Shown here: one piece after another, positions 16,208 to 24,874 of the stretch
Position numbering within the stretch: the stretch's first letter is position 1
How the letters are laid out: the number at the start of each line of letters is the position of its first letter
Origin: Phenylobacterium zucineum
GTDB taxonomy: Bacteria; Pseudomonadota; Alphaproteobacteria; Caulobacterales; Caulobacteraceae
Direction of reading: 5' to 3'
NCBI GenBank assembly: GCA_002221445.1
Contig: NMUI01000013.1
Coordinates: 1 to 42,669 of the forward strand
DNA: 42,669 nt
Notes under the pieces: model-generated
Told to the model about the DNA's origin: nothing
Databases searched by the model: none
What the model saw: the letters and a program-made list of their open reading frames with translations, nothing else
Position numbers and translations under genes: made by a program

Positions 16208-17051
16208 ATTCGACAACTTTGCTGCCGCCATCGACGCAGCCCAACATGACCTGTGCCACAACGCTGAGCTCGTTCACACCGAGAAGTGGCAGGGCATTGA
16301 CATATCGAAGAAGCCCGAAGCGGCGATGCACGAGTTCCGCTACTTCGGTATGGAGGTGCCCATGCCGACCGAAGAGCTCGGTTACTATCGTGAGTTCATC
16401 GAGCCCAACCTGCCCTGGGCGGACGATCACTTCCTCGAGCGTGTATGTGGTGAGCCGCTCAACCCGGGCGTCCAATGGGCGAAGTGGCCGTGGGGGCAAT
16501 CGGCGGCAAAGTTCCGCGACGAGAACAGCCAGTTCAATCACAATTACATGGAACGCTACTGGCCGCGGTATGCCGGTCTTACCGACAAGGGCGAGCTGAG
16601 CGGAACGATGTTCGATCCTGATCCCAACCACCGGCCGCTCGATCCCGTCAACGAACTGGGACACCGCGGCATTCGCTATCGCTACGGCGACTTGAACGAT
16701 CTGCTCGAGCAGCTGCGCATCGAGCCCCTCACGCGCCAGGCCTACATGCCGATCTTCTTCCCGGAAGACACCGGCGTTGCCAACCCGGATCGCAAGCCGT
16801 GCACTCTCGGCTATTTCTTCATGATGCGCAACAATCGACTGGACGTGACCTACTACATTCGGTCTTGCGACTTCGTGCGGCATTTCCGCGATGACATTTA
16901 CATGACCGTCCGCCTGGTCATCTGGATGCTCGAGCGATTGCGCGAGAAGGACGAGCGCTGGAATGACGTGAAGCCTGGCCTGTTCCGAATGGACATTGGC
17001 AGCCTTCACCTGTTCCGGAATGACTATATCAAGCTCTTCGGACAAAGCTGA
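16200..17051 (+). CDS. Thymidylate synthase-fold protein (deoxypyrimidine methylase/hydroxymethylase-like), paralog 2
   Basis: RQAYMPIFFPEDTG, RKPCTLGYFFMMRNNRLDVTYYIRSCDFVRHFRDDI, PGLFRMDIGSLHLFRNDY. Likely start MNKFDN at about 16200. Confidence 0.8.
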   Translation: MNKFDNFAAAIDAAQHDLCHNAELVHTEKWQGIDISKKPEAAMHEFRYFGMEVPMPTEELGYYREFIEPNLPWADDHFLERVCGEPLNPGVQWAKWPWGQSAAKFRDENSQFNHNYMERYWPRYAGLTDKGELSGTMFDPDPNHRPLDPVNELGHRGIRYRYGDLNDLLEQLRIEPLTRQAYMPIFFPEDTGVANPDRKPCTLGYFFMMRNNRLDVTYYIRSCDFVRHFRDDIYMTVRLVIWMLERLREKDERWNDVKPGLFRMDIGSLHLFRNDYIKLFGQS

Positions 17052-17224
17052 TGGGCTACTGGGAACAAATCGGCGTAGAGAACATGAAGCATCGGGAGCG
17101 GCGGGCGCGAAAGCCCCGCTGGCGCCGTGTCATCGAAGACACTCTCGGCTGGACGATCATCACCCTCATTGGTCTGCTTCTGTGGATCATTCAACTGTCA
17201 CCAATATGGAGGTACTTCCTATGA
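17051..17224 (+). CDS. 57-aa single-TM protein (absent from ORF track)
   Basis: MGYWEQIGVENMKHRERRARKPRWRRVIEDTLGWTIITLIGLLLWIIQLSPIWRYFL; ATGA-type junction with 17221. Confidence 0.6.
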   Translation: MGYWEQIGVENMKHRERRARKPRWRRVIEDTLGWTIITLIGLLLWIIQLSPIWRYFL

Positions 17225-17418
17225 GCGCCTACTTGAACAGCCTTTGGGAAGAGGGCACCGTCGAAGACCTGCGCATTCGGGTTAAGAAGCTCCGTGACGA
17301 GCTTGGCGACTCCACCCCGGTGGATGAGACCTGGGACCGTCGAACGCTCTTCAATGAGCTCGTGAAGCTGTTTAATCAGTCCCGTCCCAAGGTCACCAGA
17401 GAATTGGAGACCAAGTGA
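17221..17418 (+). CDS. Hypothetical protein
   Basis: MSAYLNSLWEEGTVEDLRIRVKKLRDELG; GGAGG SD. Confidence 0.6.
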   Translation: MSAYLNSLWEEGTVEDLRIRVKKLRDELGDSTPVDETWDRRTLFNELVKLFNQSRPKVTRELETK

Positions 17419-17882
17419 TGAGGATCACCCGCCAGCAGATGTTCATGGAAATAGCCCACACAGTCGCCAAGCGCTCGACGTGCTTCCGACTGAATGTGGG
17501 CTCAGTGGTAGTCATCAACAATCGGATTGTGAGCATCGGCTACAACGGGCGTCCGGCCGGTCAACCACACTGCGAGGGCAATGATTGCCCGGGACGTGAC
17601 GGGTGCCACGAAACGATCCACGCCGAGGACAACGCGCTTCGCCACGTGCCGAGCGAGCTGAAGTGCGAGTCCTGTGACGTCTACGTGACGGACAGCCCTT
17701 GCCAAGGATGCGCCGAGAAGCTGATTGCCAGCAACGTGCGGCGGGTGTTCTTCGGCAAGCCCTATCGTATCACGGAGTCGCTCGACTGGCTCATGGAACG
17801 TGGCGTTGAGGTCTACCAGGTCACGCCGGCCGGGTATGTCATCGACTGGAAGACCCGGAGGATTGTCGATGTTGCGCCGTGA
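17415..17882 (+). CDS. dCMP deaminase (ComEB-like)
   Basis: TIHAEDNALRHV and DSPCQGCAEKLIASNVRRVFF zinc-dependent deaminase motifs. Confidence 0.93.
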   Translation: MMRITRQQMFMEIAHTVAKRSTCFRLNVGSVVVINNRIVSIGYNGRPAGQPHCEGNDCPGRDGCHETIHAEDNALRHVPSELKCESCDVYVTDSPCQGCAEKLIASNVRRVFFGKPYRITESLDWLMERGVEVYQVTPAGYVIDWKTRRIVDVAP

Positions 17883-20373
17883 TCCCAAGTGCACACTTTG
17901 CAAGCTACATTCCACAGCCAAGACCGTGTGCTTGCTTGGCACTGGCCCCTCGCGTTGTGACGTGATGGTGATCGGCGAAGCGCCCGGGCGATATGAGGAC
18001 GAGAAGGGCCAAGCGTTCGTAGGACAAGCCGGACGATTGTTGACCGACTCCCTTGAGCGCGCTGGGATCAATCGCGAGGACTGCTACATCACCAACGCCG
18101 TGAACTGCCGGCCTCCCGACAACCGCACACCGACCAAGGCCGAGATACGAGCTTGCAAGAAGTGGCTCGAGTATCAGATTGCAATGGTCAAGCCCAAGTA
18201 CGTTCTCCTGCTTGGTAACGTCCCGTTGCTTGCTGCGCTTGGAACCACAGGTATTCGCAAGGCTCGAGGCAAGCCCGTCGAGAAGGATGGGATCATTTAC
18301 CTTCCGACCTATCATCCGGCCTATATCCTTCGTGAACCGGGACAGGCGGCCATCTTTGAGTTGGACCTGGCGACATTTCACAAGATCATTGACTTCGGCG
18401 GCATTCCCGAAGAGCGTGAACTCGACTACATCATTGTGGACAACGATCAGCGCTTCGAGGCCATGCTCAAGGACCTGAGGGGCGCGGTGTCAAGCGACCT
18501 TGAGACTACGGGGCTCTACCCGTGGGCTGAAGGTTCTCGGATCGTCAGCATAGGCTTCGGCACCCCGCGTCATCAGTGGATCATTCCGGGCGAGACAACG
18601 AGTCAATGGACACGCAAGCAGCTCGAGGAAATGGTCGAGCGCATCACCGAGCGATTAGATGGCTGCTACCTCGTCGGGCACAACTGGAAGTTCGACGCGC
18701 TGTGGATGCGCGTTCGCTTCGGTGTTGAGTGGGTGGCACAGTTCGACACCATGCTTGCTCACTTCCTGCTGGACGAAAACGATCAGCATGGCTTGAAATA
18801 CTTGGCGCAGAAGTTCTTGGGCGCTCCCGACTGGGACGTGAGTAAAGACGTCAAGATGGGTTGGTCCCCCAAGATGGCCAAGTACCACGCTCACGACTTG
18901 TTCTATACGCTTCGGCTCAAGCAATACTTTGCCAAGCGTCTTGCCCTTGATCCTGAAGTCAAGCGCGTGTTTGAGAAGATCATGATGCCCTGCGTTGAGC
19001 TCTTCACCAACGCCGAGTTCCGCGGGGTATACATCGACACGCCCAAGATGGACGAGGCCGAGGCCTACCTGCGCAACGAGCTCGAGACGGCTCGCAAGGA
19101 ACTCGTCAAGTGGGGACCGGACATTAACTGGCGTTCGGCCAAGCAGGTTGCTGAACTGCTGTTCGACAGACTCGAGATTGAAGTCATCGAGATGACGAAG
19201 GGCGGCGGACGATCAGTCAGCGAGTCGGTCATCAAACGCATCGACCATCCGGTGGCCTCGGCCATGCTCAAGTACCGAGCTGCCGACAAGCAGCTGTCTT
19301 CGTTCATTGAAGGGTGGAAGCCGTTCCTCGTCAACTCGCGCCTCCACCCGTCATTCAAGCTTCATGGCACAGTCACAGGCCGGTTGTCATGTGAGCACCC
19401 GAACCTCCAGCAGGTTCCTCGCGACAAACGCATCCGGTCGCTTATCACCGCACCGCCCGGCTGGACGTTGCTCGAGTGCGACCTGTCACAGATTGAATTG
19501 CGCATCGCCGCCGAGCTGTCCGGCGAGCGCAATATGATCTACGCCTTCACTCACGGGATTGACGTTCACTGGCTTACCGCCATCCGCGAGATTGCTCGAG
19601 GCGGCGGTCTTGTTCATGAGGTGATGACCACAGCCAAGAAATACATCGAGCTGAAGCAGGGCGCAGTCACCTACATCACCAAGAACAAGGTTGACGCATC
19701 GAAGCTCAATTATGGCGATGCCATCCAAATCATGCTCGAGATGGGACCTGACAACGCCGCATCACTGCTCGAGGATTGGAAGGAACTTCGCAAGAAAGCC
19801 AAGGCGGTGAACTTCGGCTACCTCTACGGCATGTGGTGGAAGAAGTTCAAGATATACGCTCGCGACAACTACGGCGTGAACGTGAGCGACGAACAGGCCG
19901 CCGACTCACGCAAGGCCTTCTTCGAGAACTATCCCGACCTACCGGCGTGGCATGATCGTCAACGCAAGTTTGTTCGTGCTGAGGGGTATGTCAGGACGCT
20001 CTCTGGGCGCAAGCGTCGGTTGCCTCAAGCAATGTCACGCGACAACACCCTGGAGCGACAGGAAGCTGAGCGCCAGGCCATCAACTCGCCGGTGCAGTCA
20101 TTCGCCAATGAGCTCAACCTCATGGCGGCGCTTCAAGTTCGCGAGGAGTATCCGCGCAACGTGCTTCACATTGTCGGCACCGTTCATGACGCTATCCTCT
20201 TCGAGGTGCGAGACGATTATGTGGAGCGCGTCACACGTCGAGTTCTTGAGGTCATGAGTGGCCCCCGCCTGCTCAAGGACTTCGAGATTGAAATGTCTGT
20301 GCCGATTGAGGCAGAGGCGAAAATTGGCCCGTGGGGATCAGGAAAGGACTTGCACAAATGGCTATCTCAGTAA
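17869..20373 (+). CDS. Fusion: family 4-type uracil-DNA glycosylase domain plus DNA polymerase I (family A, with 3'-5' exonuclease)
   Basis: UDG: GEAPGRYEDEKGQAFVGQAGRLL, NAVNCRPPDNRTP, HPAYILR, Cys set. Exo: SDLETTGL. Pol: CDLSQIELRIAAELSG, KAVNFGYLYGM, VGTVHDAILFEV. Confidence 0.93.
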   Translation: MLRRDPKCTLCKLHSTAKTVCLLGTGPSRCDVMVIGEAPGRYEDEKGQAFVGQAGRLLTDSLERAGINREDCYITNAVNCRPPDNRTPTKAEIRACKKWLEYQIAMVKPKYVLLLGNVPLLAALGTTGIRKARGKPVEKDGIIYLPTYHPAYILREPGQAAIFELDLATFHKIIDFGGIPEERELDYIIVDNDQRFEAMLKDLRGAVSSDLETTGLYPWAEGSRIVSIGFGTPRHQWIIPGETTSQWTRKQLEEMVERITERLDGCYLVGHNWKFDALWMRVRFGVEWVAQFDTMLAHFLLDENDQHGLKYLAQKFLGAPDWDVSKDVKMGWSPKMAKYHAHDLFYTLRLKQYFAKRLALDPEVKRVFEKIMMPCVELFTNAEFRGVYIDTPKMDEAEAYLRNELETARKELVKWGPDINWRSAKQVAELLFDRLEIEVIEMTKGGGRSVSESVIKRIDHPVASAMLKYRAADKQLSSFIEGWKPFLVNSRLHPSFKLHGTVTGRLSCEHPNLQQVPRDKRIRSLITAPPGWTLLECDLSQIELRIAAELSGERNMIYAFTHGIDVHWLTAIREIARGGGLVHEVMTTAKKYIELKQGAVTYITKNKVDASKLNYGDAIQIMLEMGPDNAASLLEDWKELRKKAKAVNFGYLYGMWWKKFKIYARDNYGVNVSDEQAADSRKAFFENYPDLPAWHDRQRKFVRAEGYVRTLSGRKRRLPQAMSRDNTLERQEAERQAINSPVQSFANELNLMAALQVREEYPRNVLHIVGTVHDAILFEVRDDYVERVTRRVLEVMSGPRLLKDFEIEMSVPIEAEAKIGPWGSGKDLHKWLSQ

Positions 20374-21338
20374 GCCAGTCAAAGGCAAAGACCTGGCGGC
20401 AATGCCGTCAGCAATACCATCTGAAATACGTGGAGGGGCTCAAGCGTCGGCGCATCAAGCGACCGTTCCAGTTTGGGCGCATCGTCCACGAGATGGTCGA
20501 GGCGTTCGCCAATGCCGAAGACCCGTTCGACGTGCTCGAGAAGATCAGCGTCGAGAAGGCCAATATGTTCGCTGCCGAGAAGGAGCAGTATGGGGAAATC
20601 ATCGAAGACATTCGGTTCATCATGACCGAGTACTTCGATCATTGGCCCGAGAACAGCCTTCGCTATGTTCGATCCAAGGGCAAGTCCGCCGAGCATGACT
20701 TCGAGATTGAGATTGCCGACGGGATTACGTTCAAGGGCAAGATTGACGCCATCGCTCGCGCCAACAGGCTTCGTTGGCTCGTCGAGCACAAGACCTTCGG
20801 ACGTATGCCCACAGACGATCACCGCTGGCGCAATCTCCAGTCGTCCGTCTATGTGCGAGCAATCGACATACTCGGCTGGAAGCCTGTGGATGGGACGATC
20901 TGGGACTATATCAAGTCCAAGGCCCCGCCGCGTCCAGAAATCCTCAAGTCCGGTGCGCTCAGCCAGCGCAAGATCGAAACGCTGCCCAGCGTGGTCATCC
21001 ATGAACTTAAGAAACATGGCCTCAAGACCAAGGACTATGCAGAGTTCATCGAGTTGATGAAGGAGAACCGTTCGTCTTACTTTACGCGCATATTCACCCC
21101 GACCAGCAAGGCCGTTGTGGATATGGTATTCTCCGACTTCGTGACAACGGCGAAGGAGATTGCTGAGCAACACGGGAAGGCGAGCACACGCAACATTGGA
21201 ATGCACTGCGACTTCTGCGACTACGAGCCGATATGCCGTGCCGCTCTGCAAGGTTCAGATGTTGATTTTGTCAAAGAAAGGGAGTTTACCAAGCATGAAA
21301 CCGAAACCGAAGACAACACCGATCAGTCGGCGGAGTGA
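20358..21338 (+). CDS. PD-(D/E)XK nuclease, RecB/Cas4-like
   Basis: MAISVSQSKAKTWRQCRQQYHLKYVEGL...FGRIVHEMVE...FKGKIDAIARANRLRWLVEHKTF and C-terminal cysteines. Confidence 0.88.
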   Translation: MAISVSQSKAKTWRQCRQQYHLKYVEGLKRRRIKRPFQFGRIVHEMVEAFANAEDPFDVLEKISVEKANMFAAEKEQYGEIIEDIRFIMTEYFDHWPENSLRYVRSKGKSAEHDFEIEIADGITFKGKIDAIARANRLRWLVEHKTFGRMPTDDHRWRNLQSSVYVRAIDILGWKPVDGTIWDYIKSKAPPRPEILKSGALSQRKIETLPSVVIHELKKHGLKTKDYAEFIELMKENRSSYFTRIFTPTSKAVVDMVFSDFVTTAKEIAEQHGKASTRNIGMHCDFCDYEPICRAALQGSDVDFVKEREFTKHETETEDNTDQSAE

Positions 21339-22113
21339 TCCTGACGAACTGCCGGTTCGAGAAGTTTCAGACGTATCTCGCCCCCGCTCATTCGTATTCT
21401 ACGGACGCAGTGGCTCAGGCAAGACCACGCTGAGCAGCACGTTCCCGAAGCCCCTGCTTCTCCTCGACGTGAGGGACGAAGGAACGGACTCCATCAGTGA
21501 CGTTGACGGAGTCATGGTCATGGACGTTCCCACATGGGACGACTTCGAAGACGCCTACTGGTGGCTGAAGAAGAACCCGAAAGCCTACAAGACAGTGGTC
21601 GTTGACACGGTCACTCAGCTGCAGCAAATCGCCATCGAGAAAATCCTTCGGGACAAGAAGAAGGACGTTACTGCTGCCGGCGACTGGGGAACGATGACCA
21701 AGCGTGAGTGGGGCGATGTTGCCCAGCTCATGAAGACCTGGATCGTCAACCTTCGCGACCTGCCCATGGAAGTCGTCTTCCTGGCACAGGACCGCGTTTT
21801 CAACTTCGATGAGGACTCCGGTGATGCCGAGGAGCAGCTTGCTCCCGAGGTTGGCCCGCGTTTGTCCCCGTCGGTTGCCGCCACACTCAATGCAGCCGTG
21901 AGCGTGATCGGCAACACCTACGTCCGGCTGAAGACTTACAAGAAGGAGGTCAAAGGCAAGACCGTCGAGAAACAGAAAACGGAGTACTGCCTGCGCATCG
22001 GGCCGAACCCCGTCTATGTCACCAAAATCCGCAAGCCGAAGTCGGTGGAAGCACCGGCGTTCATTGTGGACCCCACCTATGAAGAAATCGTCAACGCCAT
22101 CAAAGGAGAATAA
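21295..22113 (+). CDS. Sak4-like RecA-type ATPase (AAA_24)
   Basis: SFVFYGRSGSGKTTLSSTFPKPLLLLDVRDEGTDSI; VVVDTVTQLQQ. Confidence 0.85.
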   Translation: MKPKPKTTPISRRSDPDELPVREVSDVSRPRSFVFYGRSGSGKTTLSSTFPKPLLLLDVRDEGTDSISDVDGVMVMDVPTWDDFEDAYWWLKKNPKAYKTVVVDTVTQLQQIAIEKILRDKKKDVTAAGDWGTMTKREWGDVAQLMKTWIVNLRDLPMEVVFLAQDRVFNFDEDSGDAEEQLAPEVGPRLSPSVAATLNAAVSVIGNTYVRLKTYKKEVKGKTVEKQKTEYCLRIGPNPVYVTKIRKPKSVEAPAFIVDPTYEEIVNAIKGE

Positions 22114-22116
22114 CCA

Positions 22117-22914
22117 ATGGCACGTTCATCCCGCCGCGCTGCGGCAAACAAGCGTACTCTTCGCGTCGACTTCACCAACGCCGGCCAGACGCGGTTCACG
22201 CCGCCCGAGGACGACTACCTGGTCGAGATTGTCAAGGTCAACAAGGGCGAGTCCTCGTCCGGCAACGATCAGCTGGAAATGGACTTCAAGGTCCTCGACG
22301 GCAAGCACAAGGACAAGCAGTTCCGTCAGTGGTTCTCGCTCGTCGACCAGGCCCTGTGGAAGCTCGCCGGCGTCCTTCGCTCGGCTGGCGTGGACATTCC
22401 CGAGGAAGTCGTGGACCTGGACCTCGATGACATTGAGGGCCGCAAGCTCCAGGTGACCATCGAGCATCGCGAGTACAACGGCGACGTGAAGGCGGATATC
22501 CGTGACTCCGCCTCGCTCGAGGAGGTCGAAGAAGGCGACGATGACGAGGACGAGAAGCCCAAGGGCAAGAAGTCCTCGAAGCGCGATGATGACGATGAGG
22601 ACGAGAAGCCCGCTCGCCGCTCGCGTTCGTCCAAGAAGGACGATGACGATGAGGAGGAAGAGAAGCCGAAGTCCAAGTCTCGTCGCCGCGATGATGACGA
22701 TGAGGAGGAGGAAGCTCCCAAGTCCAAGAAGAAGTCGAAGAAGCTTCCCGCCCTGTCCGGCGACGAGGTCTCCGACATGGACGAGGAAGGCCTCGAAGAC
22801 GTCATCGAGCAGTATGGCCTCGACGTGGACCTGAGCTCCTACAAGACGCTTCGCAAGAAGGCCGCTGCGGTTATCGACGCGCTCGAGACTGCCGGACACC
22901 TCGAGGAAGAATGA
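22117..22914 (+). CDS. DUF669/SSB-like protein with charged repeat linker and C-terminal SAP/HeH-like motif
   Basis: DDYLVEIVKVNKGESSSGNDQLEMDFKVLDGKHKDKQFRQWFSL...; four acidic-basic repeats. Confidence 0.75.
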   Translation: MARSSRRAAANKRTLRVDFTNAGQTRFTPPEDDYLVEIVKVNKGESSSGNDQLEMDFKVLDGKHKDKQFRQWFSLVDQALWKLAGVLRSAGVDIPEEVVDLDLDDIEGRKLQVTIEHREYNGDVKADIRDSASLEEVEEGDDDEDEKPKGKKSSKRDDDDEDEKPARRSRSSKKDDDDEEEEKPKSKSRRRDDDDEEEEAPKSKKKSKKLPALSGDEVSDMDEEGLEDVIEQYGLDVDLSSYKTLRKKAAAVIDALETAGHLEEE

Positions 22915-22915
22915 T

Positions 22916-23362
22916 ATGGCGAAGAAGCCCGAGTCACGGCTTCAACGCAACATTCGCTTGCACCTGGAGAAATCCTTCAGGTGCAAGTTCTTCAAGGTCT
23001 GGGGAGGTCCGTTCACTGAAGCGGGTCTCCCCGACTTGGTAGGATGCGTTGAAGGATTGTTCATTGGATTAGAGGTCAAGCGGGATGCGAACGACAGCGA
23101 AGCGACGGAACTACAACTCGAAACGCTCGCGGAGTTTCGTGATGCCGGCGGCTATGCCTGCGTTGTCACTAGTCCCGCCGAAGCCGCTGCCGTTGTTCGT
23201 GCGGCTAAGAGACTATCAGAAACGGGCGGTCGCCTTCGCGTTGACGCAGAGAGGGGTAGGCCTATTCTGCGACCCGAGGACTGGGAAGACGTGGATAGCG
23301 CTCGCAGTGGTCGAACAGCTTCAGCCACAGGACGCGCTCGCCGTCGTTCCGCTCACAAATAA
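22916..23362 (+). CDS. VRR-NUC domain nuclease
   Basis: FKVWGGPFTEAGLPDLVGCVEGLFIGLEVKRD...ELQLETLAEFRDAGGYACVV; tail after about 23220 may be non-native. Confidence 0.85.
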   Translation: MAKKPESRLQRNIRLHLEKSFRCKFFKVWGGPFTEAGLPDLVGCVEGLFIGLEVKRDANDSEATELQLETLAEFRDAGGYACVVTSPAEAAAVVRAAKRLSETGGRLRVDAERGRPILRPEDWEDVDSARSGRTASATGRARRRSAHK

Positions 23363-24758
23363 GCTGACCACCTGGCTTAAGTGGGCCAAGGAGCTGCTGC
23401 CCAACTACACGATCTGCCTCACCGTCGAAGAATACAAGGCGGCTTCAAAGCCCCGAATGCTGCTTGCACATTATGAACTTCTGCCCCGCATCATCAAGAA
23501 ACTCGTCAAGATACCTTGGGGCCTCGTGATCCTCGACGAGTCGCAACGCATCAAGGCCCGAGCCTCCAAGCAATCGCGCAACCTCCGCCGCCTTCGTCAT
23601 GTCGAACGTCGACTGGCGCTGAGCGGCACTCCCATGGATGACAGCGAGATTGACCTGTGGGGCCAGATGCGTTTCATCGAGCCCACAGCACTCAGCGACG
23701 TGTGGGACCACTTCGACCGGGAGTTCTTGAAGCCCGACGGATACATGGGCTATGGCAGGAAATTTCGATCTGAGCTTGCCGATCAATTCAACGCCCGCAT
23801 CTCGCCTTACTGCTTGCGCGTGACACGCGACGAGGCCGGTATCCCGGAGCCGACGATGATCTGGTGCCCGGTCATGTTGTTCGGCGACCAGCGCCGCGCC
23901 TACGAACGCCTCGAGCGCGATTGGATCATGACGATCAACGGCGCCAAGATCAAAACAACGATGGAGCTCACCAAGCGCGTGAAGCTTCAGCAGCTGGTCA
24001 ACGGGTTCATCTTCGATGATGACGGCAACGCGCATCCTGTGGGAGAAGCGAAACTCCGAAAGCTGAGACACCTACTTAAGAGAAAAATCAAGCCCCCGGC
24101 TATCATCTTCTGCCAATACCTCCCGGAGGTGGCAATCATCGAGAAAGCGTGTGGCAAATTCTCGGACCGCGTGTCATCGCTCACAGGTGCGGTGAAAGAT
24201 AAGGGCAAGAAAAGAGAGCGAAGCGATTTGATCGAAGCATTTCAACGTGGTACCATCGACTACCTGATTTGCCAGCAGAAAACAGGCGGCGTTGGGATTG
24301 ACCTTTACAAATCACGAAATGCCATATTCTATTCGTTCAACCACAGCTTCATTGACTTCGATCAGGCGAAGTCGCGCATGGACGTTGCCGGCGAGGATGC
24401 GCCTACTATATTCTTAATTTATGCCAGCCATACCATTGACGAGGACAAGCGAGAAGCTGTACTGTCCAAGCGTTCAATCACTGACGTGGTACTGAACCGC
24501 CTCAAACAATCACAAGGAGCACCGAAAATGTCCAAGACCGAAAAGACCACCAAGCCGCCGCGAAGACCGAAGCCAAGGCCGAGCCGAAGAAGTCGAACCT
24601 GCCGCCCAAGCCCTCCTACAAGTATGGCGTCCCGGAACTCGCCGAAGCCCTCGGCATCGAGCCGGCCAGTGCGCGTATCGCGCTCCGCAAGGCCAAGATC
24701 GAGAAGGCCGAAGGCGGCGTCTACGGCTGGAACTCGAAGGCCGAGTTCGACGAGGTGA
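23199..24758 (+). CDS. SNF2-type DEAD/DEAH helicase
   Basis: VRLRDYQKRAVAFALTQRGVGLFCDPRTGKTW, VILDESQRIK, LALSGTP, GGVGIDLYKSRNAIFYSF. Real C-terminus probably near 24520; 3' part overlaps the next small gene. Confidence 0.85.
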   Translation: MRLRDYQKRAVAFALTQRGVGLFCDPRTGKTWIALAVVEQLQPQDALAVVPLTNKLTTWLKWAKELLPNYTICLTVEEYKAASKPRMLLAHYELLPRIIKKLVKIPWGLVILDESQRIKARASKQSRNLRRLRHVERRLALSGTPMDDSEIDLWGQMRFIEPTALSDVWDHFDREFLKPDGYMGYGRKFRSELADQFNARISPYCLRVTRDEAGIPEPTMIWCPVMLFGDQRRAYERLERDWIMTINGAKIKTTMELTKRVKLQQLVNGFIFDDDGNAHPVGEAKLRKLRHLLKRKIKPPAIIFCQYLPEVAIIEKACGKFSDRVSSLTGAVKDKGKKRERSDLIEAFQRGTIDYLICQQKTGGVGIDLYKSRNAIFYSFNHSFIDFDQAKSRMDVAGEDAPTIFLIYASHTIDEDKREAVLSKRSITDVVLNRLKQSQGAPKMSKTEKTTKPPRRPKPRPSRRSRTCRPSPPTSMASRNSPKPSASSRPVRVSRSARPRSRRPKAASTAGTRRPSSTR

Positions 24759-24814
24759 AGGGCAAGCTGCGCCCGAAGAAGGACGAAGCGCCGGCCAAGA
24801 AGAAGGCCGCGTAA
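24528..24814 (+). CDS. Small LRKA mini-domain protein (frame disrupted near 24545-24555)
   Basis: AAGGAG SD then ATG; coding-like continuation KSNLPPKPSYKYGVPELAEALGIEPASARIALRKAK...KKKAA is in the -1 frame. Confidence 0.55.
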
Positions 24815-24839
24815 CCGTTCATCGCCATCGGCGTCATCA

Positions 24840-24867
24840 AGCCTCGGATCAACGTCCGGGGCTTTTT
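24840..24867 (+). terminator. Intrinsic terminator, end of rightward early block
   Basis: AGCCTCGGA-TCAACG-TCCGGGGCT then TTTT. Confidence 0.85.
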
Positions 24868-24874
24868 GGCGGAC

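Noticed and set aside
15981-17045. 354-aa minus-strand ORF
   Set aside because: Antisense shadow of the ThyA-like gene, which has clear motifs and operon context.
22126-22899. 257-aa minus-strand Leu/Val-rich ORF resembling a membrane protein
   Set aside because: Complement of the acidic/basic repeats in the SSB-like gene; hydrophobicity is an artefact of the antisense codons.
23085-23198. Upstream N-terminal extension of the helicase ORF (MRTTAKRRNYNSKRS...)
   Set aside because: Lies in the conserved VRR-NUC coding frame of another ORF; helicase homology begins at VRLRDYQKRAV (about 23199).
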